22,180 nt of DNA from Candidatus Cloacimonadota bacterium (GCA_030626645.1 DAOUTP010000006.1:1-22180), one strand, 5' to 3'. Positions 8,930 to 18,240 are shown, numbered from the stretch's first letter. Notes: generated by a model from the sequence alone, not told the origin. Numbers and translations: made by a program.

Positions 8930-8933
8930 TCTT

Positions 8934-9962
8934 TTATATTTTCTGGTAAATTTCTACTGTTTTTTTAGCTATCATATCCCAAAGAAAATTCTCTTTAATG
9001 TGATTTTTCAGTTTATCATTCTTATCTTTATTCAAGGACTTCTCAATTTGTTCTTTGATGGATTTTACAGAATACGGATTAGCATAATCAGCAAAATCAT
9101 CGAAGTATTCTTTTGTCCCACCGAAAGGAGTAATCACAATATTAGCACCAGCAAGTCCAGCTTCTAAAGCTGCTCTTCCGGGTGTTTCATATTTTGTGGG
9201 GAGGATAAATGTATGACAAGCACCATAAGCAGAAGCAAAAAGCGGATCATTGTGATCTATCCATTCTATTAGCTTAATGTTTTTGCTTTTCTCAATTTCC
9301 TTTCTGCACCATTCCCCCTCTGTGTTTTTATGAATATCGGCAATGATTACTGCCTTGTGATCTAACTTTTGCAAAGCCTTTATAATATTTACTCCATTTT
9401 TCCTGTAAGAACCCAGATGTCCTACAAAAAGTACAAAATCTTTCAGCCCGTATTTCTTTTGAAATGGAGTCGAATCAGCTTCAGCAAATCTTTTTTCAAC
9501 TCCGTTATGAATCACCTTAATCTTATCCTTATTCACGCCCAGACCTTTAACAAGGATCTCACCTTCAGCGATTGTATTGGGCAACACTTTTTGTGCTCCA
9601 TAACAACTCTCAGCAGTAAAATCATAATCTGAATAGGAGCGTTTTAACAACAATTTTGAAGCTTTATTTATCTTCTGGTAAAGATGTAATTTCCAGGCAG
9701 GATGGTTACTGTAAAAGATAGGATTTATTACATATCTTGCACCATAATAAACCAGATTTCTTGCCAGCGCATAAGTATGAACCGAAGCATTAAAAATATG
9801 CACTATGTCATTATTTGTTAACTTAAGGCTAGTATCCCACATATCAAAGAAACGAACATCAATGCCAATTTCTTCCAGTGCTTTTCTTAAATGTAATATT
9901 TTATAGGTCGGACCACCACGGTTCAACATTATCGATTGATAACTTGCTAAATGAATTCTCAT
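8934..9962 (-). CDS. GT4-family glycosyltransferase
   Basis: This 342-residue retaining GT-B glycosyltransferase is probably cytoplasmic or membrane-associated. The N-terminal acceptor domain has NRGGPTYK (14-21). The C-terminal donor domain has VIHNGV (150-155), FVGHLGSYRKNG (179-190) and an intact EX7E motif, with Glu259 and Glu267 in YETPGRAALEAG. PFGGTKEYF (279-287) matches the usual G-G-x-x-E region. It adds one sugar to the repeat unit; donor and linkage are unknown. It follows the deacetylase-like gene by 14 bases and precedes wzx by 4. The ATG at 9962 has an AGGA ribosome site 8 bases upstream. Confidence 0.9.
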   Translation of the reverse strand: MRIHLASYQSIMLNRGGPTYKILHLRKALEEIGIDVRFFDMWDTSLKLTNNDIVHIFNASVHTYALARNLVYYGARYVINPIFYSNHPAWKLHLYQKINKASKLLLKRSYSDYDFTAESCYGAQKVLPNTIAEGEILVKGLGVNKDKIKVIHNGVEKRFAEADSTPFQKKYGLKDFVLFVGHLGSYRKNGVNIIKALQKLDHKAVIIADIHKNTEGEWCRKEIEKSKNIKLIEWIDHNDPLFASAYGACHTFILPTKYETPGRAALEAGLAGANIVITPFGGTKEYFDDFADYANPYSVKSIKEQIEKSLNKDKNDKLKNHIKENFLWDMIAKKTVEIYQKI

Positions 9963-9976
9963 ATAAATATTCCTAA

Positions 9977-11494
9977 TTATTTAAATACTTTTTTACTTTT
10001 TCTCGATTCATAATTATATAGAAGATCACGCCAGTGAAACTTGCGAATTCTATTCAGATCACGCTTCATAAATGGCTTAAGGTATGGTTTCAGGTTGATC
10101 CTGTCAATTTGAATATCTTTCTCCTGCGAGATAGTATATCCATCTTTTGTTGATATTCTAACAAATACATTTTCAGATTCATTTTTTACTGAAAGTTTAT
10201 TATTAATATATTGGAACTCGGCATTAAGCTCGTATCTTTCTACCCACCACTTACTGAATTCCTTCATACTCATATTTTCAAAATTCTCAGAATTCACAAA
10301 TTGAAATATCTTATCAAAAATATCAAAATGCTTGTGGTGCGGATGATGATAGATTATGACTGGTTCCCCAAACTTGGACTTCTCTTTTACAAAATCCATA
10401 TAATATTGCAGCATTTCATTTTCACTAAAATGTGAGCGACGTAATCTTCCTATACTAATCGGGTGAATTGGAATTTGTAGAACCCGTGAAAAGTGATTAT
10501 TAAAATATGGATAGAAAGGCAAATCATCATAATCAATTGCAAATTCAGATGAATAATTAAAATCAAGATCTTCCAATGCTTGCCCCAAACTACTATTCCA
10601 TTGCCCAAATGGAGCTACAAATCCTTCGGGAATTATATTATGTTTTTGCAGTTTAGCTAATCCTGAATTCAAATTATCCATATTTTGTTCTAATTCATTA
10701 AATACTAAATGGACATCGCAATGCAATCCCAATTCCTGTGTAGTGAATTTACTATAAGTATCACTAAGTCGAATATCAGATTCGGTGTCTAAAAACCATG
10801 AACCATTTATATTATGCTTCTTACAAATACGTAACAATTCATTAGCATCATCTTTAGAACAGAAATCGGTATCTACGCGTAAAATGAAGACACTTCTGGC
10901 ATCTCTTGGGAAGAACCATTTATGAACAAAGGGCAAGTTCTGCTTGTGATGTAGATCTTCGATGATTTGCTGCACAAGTTTTCTAATTTTACCTTTGCTC
11001 ACTCTGCTCACCTGCTCCGAAGGTAGCTCCGTTCTATTTGCGTAAAATCTTTTACGCATCACAGATGTATTTAGAATCAGATCATCCAGTTTGAAAGGTA
11101 AACAGGTCATATTTTCTTTTTGGGCAATACCCAATTTTCGATCTTCAATATACAGTGAGTTATCACAAGGATAATGGAAATCACAGTAGAAATCAATAAT
11201 CCCCAAATGCCTGAATTTGGCTTTAGGAATAATATATTTTATTCTTTTTTTATTTTTTGGAAAGTTGTAAAGCTGACAGTATGCATCTGATTCCCATAAT
11301 ACTGCACCATTAATTTTAAACCATTCTTGAAGCAGATCTAGGTTAAATTCTACGGAATTAATTACCAAAAGAGAGTATTCAGCCGGATCAATTTGATTGT
11401 CTTTTGACAATTGCCGGAAATTTACACCAATTTGTTCTAGAATAATCTGCCAACCTGGTGTAAGTTGTACTATACCAATCTTTATATTTTTCAC
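9977..11494 (-). CDS. NodB-like polysaccharide deacetylase domain protein with N- and C-terminal extensions
   Basis: This 505-residue protein has a carbohydrate esterase 4 (NodB) type core at about residues 200-400. RVDTDF (206-211) supplies the base and metal aspartates, HCDVH (258-262) fits the H-x-x-x-H metal motif, APFGQWN (294-300) stands for the R-P-Y motif, and YHHPHH (382-387) fits the last histidine motif. The catalytic residues therefore appear present, and N- or O-deacetylation of a polysaccharide or precursor is a reasonable role. The first 195 residues are a separate alpha/beta region (GIVQLTPGW; then SLLVINSVEF, GAVLWES) resembling glutamine-amidotransferase-like folds, without a recognised active site. 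The last 80 or so residues are basic. There is no signal peptide, so it should act in the cytoplasm, unlike secreted deacetylases. Its start overlaps the methyltransferase stop by 4 bases. Confidence 0.75.
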   Translation of the reverse strand: MKNIKIGIVQLTPGWQIILEQIGVNFRQLSKDNQIDPAEYSLLVINSVEFNLDLLQEWFKINGAVLWESDAYCQLYNFPKNKKRIKYIIPKAKFRHLGIIDFYCDFHYPCDNSLYIEDRKLGIAQKENMTCLPFKLDDLILNTSVMRKRFYANRTELPSEQVSRVSKGKIRKLVQQIIEDLHHKQNLPFVHKWFFPRDARSVFILRVDTDFCSKDDANELLRICKKHNINGSWFLDTESDIRLSDTYSKFTTQELGLHCDVHLVFNELEQNMDNLNSGLAKLQKHNIIPEGFVAPFGQWNSSLGQALEDLDFNYSSEFAIDYDDLPFYPYFNNHFSRVLQIPIHPISIGRLRRSHFSENEMLQYYMDFVKEKSKFGEPVIIYHHPHHKHFDIFDKIFQFVNSENFENMSMKEFSKWWVERYELNAEFQYINNKLSVKNESENVFVRISTKDGYTISQEKDIQIDRINLKPYLKPFMKRDLNRIRKFHWRDLLYNYESRKSKKVFK

Positions 11495-12234
11495 AATTTT
11501 TTATAAATGATAATCTGTGACCATTTAAATGAAGGAATCAGATTGGTAAAGAAATTAACTAATCCTGATTTCATATTTTTTGATTCAGTGTTAAAAGAAA
11601 TAAAATTGTGCCTTATAGTTTTGTAGCCACAATCTCGACCCATCTGAAGCATCTCTTTTTTTGTATATTCTCTGTAATGTCCGGGATTCTCACTGAAAAA
11701 TCTGATCTTTTCATAGGGTTGAACTCCCAATAACAATTTGTATCTACGGAAAAGTGCTGCTGCATTTGGCGTTGTACAGATTACACATCCGTTATTATTT
11801 AGAAGCGAATGAATAAGTAACAGTGAATATTCAGGGGCTTGAGAAAGATGCTCAATTACTTCAGAAAAGACAATCAGGTCAAAACTTGCTTTTGGCCAAT
11901 TATCTATATATCTTGAGTCATTCAGATCGAAAGCAATATGCTGCATTGGGGAAGTTGTTTGTATACGATGACCACCTTCATCATTCTCAGTAGAAAAACC
12001 TAAGCTGCAAACAGTACCATAATAATCATTCAACTTTAAAGTTAATGGGCCTTTCCCTACATCCAACACCTTTAAGGTATTATCTTTAAAGTTTTTTGTA
12101 ATAAAAGAATAAAGGTAATTAAATCGATTAGAATGTACTTGCAAATATCTTTGATGAGACTCCTGACTACAAGTTCGTTTTTTTTCTTTATCTATCCAGT
12201 TCTTAACAATATTTTTGTAATCATTTTTTTTCAT
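11491..12234 (-). CDS. Class I SAM-dependent methyltransferase
   Basis: This 247-residue cytoplasmic protein has a Rossmann-type methyltransferase domain. Motif I is LDVGKGPLT (57-65), where lysine stands at a place usually held by C, G or A. FDLN (102-105) follows, then FDLIVFSEVIEHL (118-130) with the typical E-V-I-E-H-L of UbiE/UbiG-like enzymes, TTPN (154-157) and GHYREYT (185-191). The G-H-x-R-x-Y-T segment is common in methyltransferases from glycan clusters that modify sugars or cap O-antigens. The methyl acceptor is unknown; a sugar hydroxyl of the repeat unit is the most likely choice given the context. It overlaps both neighbours by 4 bases (ATGA), which indicates coupled translation. 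Confidence 0.87.
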   Translation of the reverse strand: MKKNDYKNIVKNWIDKEKKRTCSQESHQRYLQVHSNRFNYLYSFITKNFKDNTLKVLDVGKGPLTLKLNDYYGTVCSLGFSTENDEGGHRIQTTSPMQHIAFDLNDSRYIDNWPKASFDLIVFSEVIEHLSQAPEYSLLLIHSLLNNNGCVICTTPNAAALFRRYKLLLGVQPYEKIRFFSENPGHYREYTKKEMLQMGRDCGYKTIRHNFISFNTESKNMKSGLVNFFTNLIPSFKWSQIIIYKKL

Positions 12235-13352
12235 ATTATATCCCTATAAATATTAATATATTTCTCTACTGTACTCTGCCATTTTGTATTTGTATTAAAT
12301 TTTTCAAAATCATCTTTATAGATAGTTTTATATTTTTGGGAAAGTTCAAGTAATCCTTTTGCTATTGATACAAACTCCGGTTCTACCAACTGAGTAAAAG
12401 TAATATCAATCTGTTCAGGTAAACCACCCACATTGGTTACCAATAAAGGTTTATAAAGTGATGCAAAAATATAAGGCAAACTACTCTGTGTAGCACTACG
12501 GTAAGTCATTATACCAAAATCGGATTGATTGATTTGAGAAAGCATTTCTTTATAACTAACAAAACGATTTTCAAATTCAAAATAATTTTGTAATTCTTGA
12601 TTAACGATTAGTTTTTTCAAATAACCTGTGTACTTTTTAGAACCTTGACCAATAATTTTAATTTTCAAATTTGGAAGTTGTTTTTTCGATCTTAAGAAAG
12701 CCATTGCTTCAACAAGAAGGTCAAGACCTTTATAGTGACTTATACTGCCAGCAAATACAGCTTTTATAAAAGATGGTGATTTATCAATTTCAAGTCCTAA
12801 TTCTTCTAATTCTTTTACAAAGCAATTGCCATGTTCAATCGGAATTATTTTGCTCTGCAATTCTAAAGGAAACAGTGATGCTACATATTTTGAGAGGCAA
12901 ATAATCCTATCAACTTGTTTAAACACTGCCATCTCACCATATTTAAGTTTAGTGATATTATGCTGAAAATAATTATGTTGAGTTAATACAACTTTAATTC
13001 CCATTGTTTGCAGTTTTCTTATGAAGTGAAGCTCAATAATAGGAAAAATTAACCAATTAAAATGCACTAGTTGAATTTTTTCTTTTTTTACTAGTTTTAA
13101 AATCGAATTTAAAGTAACAGGATAGCTGAATAATTTACATAATTTTCTTAGTATCGGTTGTTTTATTTTATTTGATAAACTAAAAAAGGAATAACTAACC
13201 TGAGCATTATAAACCTTATCGTAATAAGCTGTTTTCTGCTGGTGCCAAGCAGTGAAAAACTTAATTTCAATTCCTTTTTTATATAATGATTCCACTAAAG
13301 GATAATTAAGTCGCGGTGTTGTATTATTAGGATCTACAAAGAATATTTTCAT
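12231..13352 (-). CDS. GT4-like glycosyltransferase without the EX7E glutamates
   Basis: This is a 373-residue GT-B glycosyltransferase. The N-terminal half has LVHFNW (95-100) and LTQHN (123-127). The C-terminal half has VFAGSISHYKGLD (199-211), an IGQG nucleotide-binding turn (234-237) and VGGLPE (308-313). At the usual EX7E site it reads YRSATQS then SLPYIFAS (284-298), so serines align with both glutamates. I recall a GT4 subgroup with S-A-T-Q-S-G at this position, so this is probably a natural variant and not a dead enzyme. Donor and acceptor are unknown. Its ATG directly follows the TAG of the propeller gene without a spare base, and its end overlaps the methyltransferase by 4 bases. 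Confidence 0.85.
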   Translation of the reverse strand: MKIFFVDPNNTTPRLNYPLVESLYKKGIEIKFFTAWHQQKTAYYDKVYNAQVSYSFFSLSNKIKQPILRKLCKLFSYPVTLNSILKLVKKEKIQLVHFNWLIFPIIELHFIRKLQTMGIKVVLTQHNYFQHNITKLKYGEMAVFKQVDRIICLSKYVASLFPLELQSKIIPIEHGNCFVKELEELGLEIDKSPSFIKAVFAGSISHYKGLDLLVEAMAFLRSKKQLPNLKIKIIGQGSKKYTGYLKKLIVNQELQNYFEFENRFVSYKEMLSQINQSDFGIMTYRSATQSSLPYIFASLYKPLLVTNVGGLPEQIDITFTQLVEPEFVSIAKGLLELSQKYKTIYKDDFEKFNTNTKWQSTVEKYINIYRDII

Positions 13353-15752
13353 CTATCTAATTAAAACAATCTTACCTTTATCTGTTTGCCCATCAGGTGC
13401 TGAAATAATGTAATAGTATATTCCCGAACCACATTTCTTCCCGGCTTTATTCAAACCGCTCCAACTGAATTGTTCGTAAATATCCTTTTCAATTTCCATT
13501 ATAAGATCACCATTTAGATCAAAAATTCTACAATATGTGTTTCCTTTCGGCATTGTAATTGCACTCTTATTCTCAATTCGTAAGATATCACCACTTTCGG
13601 GATAGAATGGATTAGGATATACTACTGTTCCAAAGAGTACTTTTTCCTGATTCATCTCGGCAGAAATGCCAATCTCCACAGAATTCAATCCTGAATTTGT
13701 TCCAATATATAAGGTTCCTGTTTGGGATTCATAAGCAATATCGATAATTGTATTTGAAATGAGAGCAGAATTTTCGGTAGTAAGATTTACAAACTTATCT
13801 CTTTTTGTATCAAAGATCGTAATCCCTGCATCTTGAGTTCCAATCCATACCATCCCAAACGGATCGATAAATAGGGCTGTCGGATAAGTTGTTATAGACC
13901 CATAAAGTCTTTCTTGTCCTTCATAGTACCAGTATTCAGGATCGGGATTATCTTCATTCCAAAACCACTGAGAACCATCCCAAACTTTCTTCTTAATATT
14001 TGCTCCATATTTATACCAATATTCTCCATTATACATGAATAGACCTGTAGAAGAAGCGATCCATGTTTCTTCAATTCCGTTATTATCTTTAGAATCAATT
14101 TCAAACACCTTGCAAGAAGAAGTAAGGTCACTAAAGGGAGGAACTGTCCAGTAATTATGAATTGTATTCGGTATTGAAGAATGTTCCCAGATGCGTAATC
14201 CATTGAAATAAGATCCAACAGAAACTCTATTACCTGAATTATGAGTGATAATTACTTTTTGATATTCATCATTCGGCAAGGTAAATCTAGAGATCAAATT
14301 TTCGTTTTCATCAAGAACCGAAACACCACCATCATATGAACAGACCCACATCCTGTTTTCACTATCCCGTCTAATATGAGAAATACAATTATTATAAATA
14401 CTATCCGAATATGCCGTTATCCAATCCCATTCAGGTGATGCTGAATCATCTAAAACTGAAATTCCAGAAAACCAACCGGTTACAGAATTAACTGTTGACC
14501 ATGCACCAAACCATTTTCTGTTAGAAGTATCTACTCCAATTGAAGTTATATTATCACTTATGAGATCGCTATTTGAACTATTATAATTAATCCAATTTGA
14601 ACCATCATATCCTGAAACTCCTCTAGTGCCCTTACTTATTAAACCATCTCCATAATGACCGTTACAAACCCAAACCTTTGATTTCATATCTATTTCGATG
14701 TCGGTAACTACATTTGCACTGATGCTGTTTGTTTTGATGTTCTCCCAATCTACTCCATTATAAAGGAAAATTCCTTCACCCCAGGAAAATGCTATTACAT
14801 TTTCATTAATTTCTTTGAATCCCTTAATTTTAGAAGTAGTTAAACCACTTTCATTTTTATCCCAGATTTCCAAATCTCCTTCTGCTGAGATTCTTGTGAT
14901 TGCAATATCCATAGTATCAGTAAGAATCAATCTGTCTAGATCCCAAAGACCATAACTATACCACAAATTCAATTGATCATCAACATAGACCGGATAAATT
15001 GCAAGACCATCATCAATTAAAATTGCTTGAGTAAAATCTAATAAGTTCTCGGAAAGAAAAACACCGCTATCTGTTCCAATCGCAATTTTTCCACTCGAAA
15101 TCGATATTGAAGTTACATTGTTACTCGGTAATATGGAGTTACCCGAATTTAAATGATGCCAGGATGTAACAACATCCATCGAATCAATATGCACATAATC
15201 TAATCCAGCAGTACTTCCAAAGAAGATGTTTCCTCCCTGAGTTAACTGCATAGAAGTAATATCGTTAGCTGAAAGACCATTCTCAACATTATAATTCCTT
15301 AGTAGAAGTGGAAATGGAAAATCAGGATCATCTATAAAGCAGCTCACACCGGATTTTGTAGCAACAAAAATAAGAGAATCATTATGTGTAATCTTGTTGA
15401 TCGTGTTCGATTGTAAACCCAACATTTCAGTAAGTGGAGTTAAGAAATCGTTATTTCCTATTCTATTAATACCATTTCCAGCAGTTCCAACTAGTATTTC
15501 GTCTGTACCTTCCAGATAATCAAGTACTCTGATGTCGTTATTAGTTAATCCATCAATAGTTGTAAGAGTTTTTCCAAATGAATTATTATCAAGATCGTAA
15601 CTAACAAGTCCCCCCCATGTGGCAATAAGCAATTCATTTCCTGTGTCAATTACATCAAAAATATGTGTGGTATTTGTATAAACCTTCCAGTTTTTAAGTG
15701 CAAATAAACTAATTGTAAAAGTCACCAATAGTATTGTAAGTATTTTTCTCAT
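13353..15752 (-). CDS. Secreted double beta-propeller protein with C-terminal sorting domain (PorZ-like)
   Basis: This 799-residue protein has a signal peptide (MRKILTILLVTFTISLFA, probable cut after 18). I count about 14 propeller repeats of the two-component-regulator type, with core strands near residues 42-53, 87-98, 128-139, 175-187, 222-233, 262-273, 318-331, 358-371, 412-434, 467-480, 508-521, 562-574, 634-647 and 680-692. That fits two seven-bladed propellers. Residues 712-799 are a type A sorting / FlgD-like Ig domain: YPNPF, CRIFDLNG, WSGLNKAG, SGIYYY and terminal GKIVLIR. There is no membrane segment after the signal, no kinase and no DNA-binding domain, so it is not a regulator. 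Signal, two propellers and sorting domain are also the layout of PorZ (about 776 residues) of the type IX secretion system, which binds anionic LPS. Identity with PorZ is inference; a general surface propeller protein is the alternative. It starts 4 bases after the phosphotransferase gene with an AGGTAGGT ribosome site. Confidence 0.8.
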   Translation of the reverse strand: MRKILTILLVTFTISLFALKNWKVYTNTTHIFDVIDTGNELLIATWGGLVSYDLDNNSFGKTLTTIDGLTNNDIRVLDYLEGTDEILVGTAGNGINRIGNNDFLTPLTEMLGLQSNTINKITHNDSLIFVATKSGVSCFIDDPDFPFPLLLRNYNVENGLSANDITSMQLTQGGNIFFGSTAGLDYVHIDSMDVVTSWHHLNSGNSILPSNNVTSISISSGKIAIGTDSGVFLSENLLDFTQAILIDDGLAIYPVYVDDQLNLWYSYGLWDLDRLILTDTMDIAITRISAEGDLEIWDKNESGLTTSKIKGFKEINENVIAFSWGEGIFLYNGVDWENIKTNSISANVVTDIEIDMKSKVWVCNGHYGDGLISKGTRGVSGYDGSNWINYNSSNSDLISDNITSIGVDTSNRKWFGAWSTVNSVTGWFSGISVLDDSASPEWDWITAYSDSIYNNCISHIRRDSENRMWVCSYDGGVSVLDENENLISRFTLPNDEYQKVIITHNSGNRVSVGSYFNGLRIWEHSSIPNTIHNYWTVPPFSDLTSSCKVFEIDSKDNNGIEETWIASSTGLFMYNGEYWYKYGANIKKKVWDGSQWFWNEDNPDPEYWYYEGQERLYGSITTYPTALFIDPFGMVWIGTQDAGITIFDTKRDKFVNLTTENSALISNTIIDIAYESQTGTLYIGTNSGLNSVEIGISAEMNQEKVLFGTVVYPNPFYPESGDILRIENKSAITMPKGNTYCRIFDLNGDLIMEIEKDIYEQFSWSGLNKAGKKCGSGIYYYIISAPDGQTDKGKIVLIR

Positions 15753-15756
15753 TTGG

Positions 15757-17127
15757 TTACCTACCTTTTCTAGATAATATTGTACTAATTGTTTTCAAGA
15801 AAATATTAAAATCTAAGAAAACTGAGCGCTTTTTGATATAATATAAATCATATTGTAGTTTTTCTAAAGTATCTTCATATGATGGAGAGTGGTATTCACT
15901 TGATATTTGATCCCAACCAGTTATTCCTGGTTTAATTAGCATTCTTTCGTTATAATAAGGAATTTGAGTTTCTAATACTTCAACCAATTCTGGTCGTTCT
16001 GGTCGTGGACCAATAAAACTCATTTCACCTTTTAACACGTTAATTACTTGAGGAATTTCATCTAATCTGGTTTTACGCAAGAAAGATCCAAAGTGAGTAA
16101 TTCTGATATCATCCTTTTCTGTCGGTGTGAAATCATTACTGCAATGCATAGTCCTAAATTTGTAAATAGTAAAGTGTTCATCATTCTTTCCAATTCTGAT
16201 TTGTGAAAATAAAATCTTACCTTTGCTTTCTAATTTAATGATAGTTCCAATTATTATCCAAAACGGAATGGAAACGACCAGAATGATTAAAGAAATGACA
16301 ATATCAAATATGCGTTTAAATGAATCATATATTTTTTTATTTCCTTCAGTAAGATTTTCTAAGAACCAAGTAGTATTGATGATATCAACTGGAACTTTTC
16401 CTGTGACATTTTCATAGAAATGATGCAGACTAAGAAAATTTATCTTTAGCGGAAGACATCTAATCAAGATAGAGCTAAGTTCTTCTGAGGCAGAAGGATC
16501 AGTTGCTAAGATGATGTTGGTTATTCCATTTATTTTTGCTAAATCAACCAGATTTGTATCAAAGTTATAGAAATCAATACCAGCAAATTGCATTTTGATC
16601 TTTTCAATATCATCATTTACAATATAAATAAACTTTATCTCAAATCCTAAATTTGCTTTTTTATTAAATTCTGTAATCATCTGTTCTACTTGCTTGTTAA
16701 AACCTATAATTGCCAAGTGTTCATTTGGTATATAATCTTTTAGTAACCAATTAAAAATATTGCGCCAAGAAAAGAAAAATACTCCATAGATAAGAATGAA
16801 AAGAACCAGATTTGTTTTGGGTTCAATGAAGATATTGGGAGTAATGTAAAAGAATAAAACCGAGAGTAATCCACAAACTAAAAAACTACGTAAGGTTAGA
16901 TAATAAAATTTACGGTTATTAATAGCATGATTTAAATTATACATTCCGGAAAGGTAAAATACAAATAACCAAAGAACAAAAATCACACTAAAGGGACCTA
17001 AATGAATTAATACATAATTATTTTCAGGAATGGAAAGATGTCTTATTATAAGTGTTAAGTATAAAGCCCCATATAATGTGGCTATATCCACAAGCAATAA
17101 TACTACTTTTCTAAATCTATTATTCAT
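15757..17127 (-). CDS. Polyprenyl-phosphate sugar-1-phosphate transferase (initiating transferase, WbaP/WcaJ type)
   Basis: This 456-residue inner-membrane enzyme would begin the repeat unit by moving a sugar-1-phosphate from a nucleotide sugar to undecaprenyl phosphate. Four N-terminal membrane helices lie near residues 8-28, 43-60, 82-98 and 105-120. A Rossmann-like CoA-binding-type region follows (about 136-250, beginning LAIIGFN). The catalytic domain starts with KRIFD (271-275), then the membrane re-entrant helix (about 276-298), YKFRTMH (322-328), TRLDEIPQ (353-360), GEMSFIGPRPE (367-377) and IKPGITGWDQI (398-408). These match the bacterial sugar transferase family at every key site. 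First-sugar specificity (Gal, Glc or an amino sugar) cannot be read. It lies 9 bases after a GT4 gene and 4 before the propeller gene. Confidence 0.94.
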   Translation of the reverse strand: MNNRFRKVVLLLVDIATLYGALYLTLIIRHLSIPENNYVLIHLGPFSVIFVLWLFVFYLSGMYNLNHAINNRKFYYLTLRSFLVCGLLSVLFFYITPNIFIEPKTNLVLFILIYGVFFFSWRNIFNWLLKDYIPNEHLAIIGFNKQVEQMITEFNKKANLGFEIKFIYIVNDDIEKIKMQFAGIDFYNFDTNLVDLAKINGITNIILATDPSASEELSSILIRCLPLKINFLSLHHFYENVTGKVPVDIINTTWFLENLTEGNKKIYDSFKRIFDIVISLIILVVSIPFWIIIGTIIKLESKGKILFSQIRIGKNDEHFTIYKFRTMHCSNDFTPTEKDDIRITHFGSFLRKTRLDEIPQVINVLKGEMSFIGPRPERPELVEVLETQIPYYNERMLIKPGITGWDQISSEYHSPSYEDTLEKLQYDLYYIKKRSVFLDFNIFLKTISTILSRKGR

Positions 17128-17136
17128 AAAAACTCA

Positions 17137-18240
17137 TCATTTTCCCTGATCATAAATTTTGTTATATTTTCTGGCAAAACCTGTAAGATTAAATTTTTCT
17201 TTTACTAATTTACGGGAATTTTCTCCCCACTCTCTAAGCTTCCCATTTTCATTGGGTAGAGATAATAAAACCGCTGATAATCTGTCAATATCATTAATTG
17301 GAACAAGAATACCATTAACTTCAGACACAAGTTCATTATTCCCTTTTATATCGGAAGCTACTATCGGCAATCCAAAAGACATAGCTTCTAATATTGAGAG
17401 TGGTAATCCTTCCCATTTTGAATACAGCAGAAAAATATCAAATTTCTGCAACCACTCAGTTGGGTTATTCTGCCAACCTGGTAAATGGATTCTATCTTTA
17501 TATCCGGAATCATTGACCATATTCTCTGCAACCTCATAAAGTTCTCCATCTCCAATGAAAATGAAATGGATATTCTCGTTCTTTTTGCATACTCGTATTG
17601 CAGCATTGATAGTTTCAATGATATTCTTTTGTTTCCAAAATCTTAAACAGCTACCTATTATAAACTTATCACCAATTTCTTTTTTTTGCATTTCAATTTC
17701 AGGAAGCTTAATTCCATTGTAGATCGTTACCGCTTTTTCAGGTTGGGCAAGATGGTCGGCAATAGCTGTTTCTCTTTCACTGTTATTCACAAAAACTATC
17801 GTATCACAGAATAAACCAGCAAGTTTTTCCACGGATCTATAAAAACTCATTATCAATTTTTTCTGGTATGGATGAAAAGGAAATCCATGAACTGTGTGAA
17901 CGATTTTTTTTACTCCGGCTATTCGTGCCGCGATCCTACCAAGAAATCCGGGTTTCGATGAGTGTGTGTGAACAATATCGAATTTGTATTTCCGAAATAT
18001 CAGGAAAAAATGAACGAAAGCAATACCATCAAGTAATGAAATATCCCTGCGTAATGATGGAACAGGAATATAATGAAATCCAAATTCTTTGACTTTGTCT
18101 ACTAAGGGACCACCAGGTTTAGAGATGACATAGATATCATACTTATTTTCATCCAAAGATTCTAAAATATTTAACATTACATTTTGTGCACCGGAAAGTA
18201 ATGGTAGTAGTTGAATATGTACTATTTTGATCTTTCTCAT
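17137..18240 (-). CDS. GT4-family glycosyltransferase
   Basis: This is a 367-residue retaining GT-B glycosyltransferase. Residues HTHSSKPGFLGR (91-102) and HTVHGFPFH (115-123) form the acceptor-side motifs found in capsule and O-antigen transferases. The donor domain has IYNGI (173-177), CLRFWKQKN (198-206), FIGDG (228-232) and a clear EX7E motif with Glu277 and Glu285 in EGLPLSILE. The conserved H-T-H-S-S-K-P-G-x-x-G-R string is typical of transferases that act early in repeat-unit assembly. Its start overlaps the preceding GT4 gene by 4 bases (ATGA), and the initiating transferase follows after 9 bases. The sugar transferred is unknown. Confidence 0.92.
   Translation of the reverse strand: MRKIKIVHIQLLPLLSGAQNVMLNILESLDENKYDIYVISKPGGPLVDKVKEFGFHYIPVPSLRRDISLLDGIAFVHFFLIFRKYKFDIVHTHSSKPGFLGRIAARIAGVKKIVHTVHGFPFHPYQKKLIMSFYRSVEKLAGLFCDTIVFVNNSERETAIADHLAQPEKAVTIYNGIKLPEIEMQKKEIGDKFIIGSCLRFWKQKNIIETINAAIRVCKKNENIHFIFIGDGELYEVAENMVNDSGYKDRIHLPGWQNNPTEWLQKFDIFLLYSKWEGLPLSILEAMSFGLPIVASDIKGNNELVSEVNGILVPINDIDRLSAVLLSLPNENGKLREWGENSRKLVKEKFNLTGFARKYNKIYDQGK

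Noticed and set aside
13892..14218. Minus-strand open frame of about 108 codons inside the propeller gene
   Set aside because: It lies wholly within a well-supported coding frame and has no domain or ribosome site; it is a shadow frame.
13353..15752. Reading the propeller protein as a two-component regulator
   Set aside because: The propeller repeats are of the type found in hybrid sensor proteins, but there is no histidine kinase, receiver or DNA-binding domain, and the protein ends in a sorting domain.
17159..17539. Plus-strand open frame of about 126 codons antisense to a GT4 gene
   Set aside because: It overlaps the EX7E region of the real gene on the other strand and shows no protein family features.
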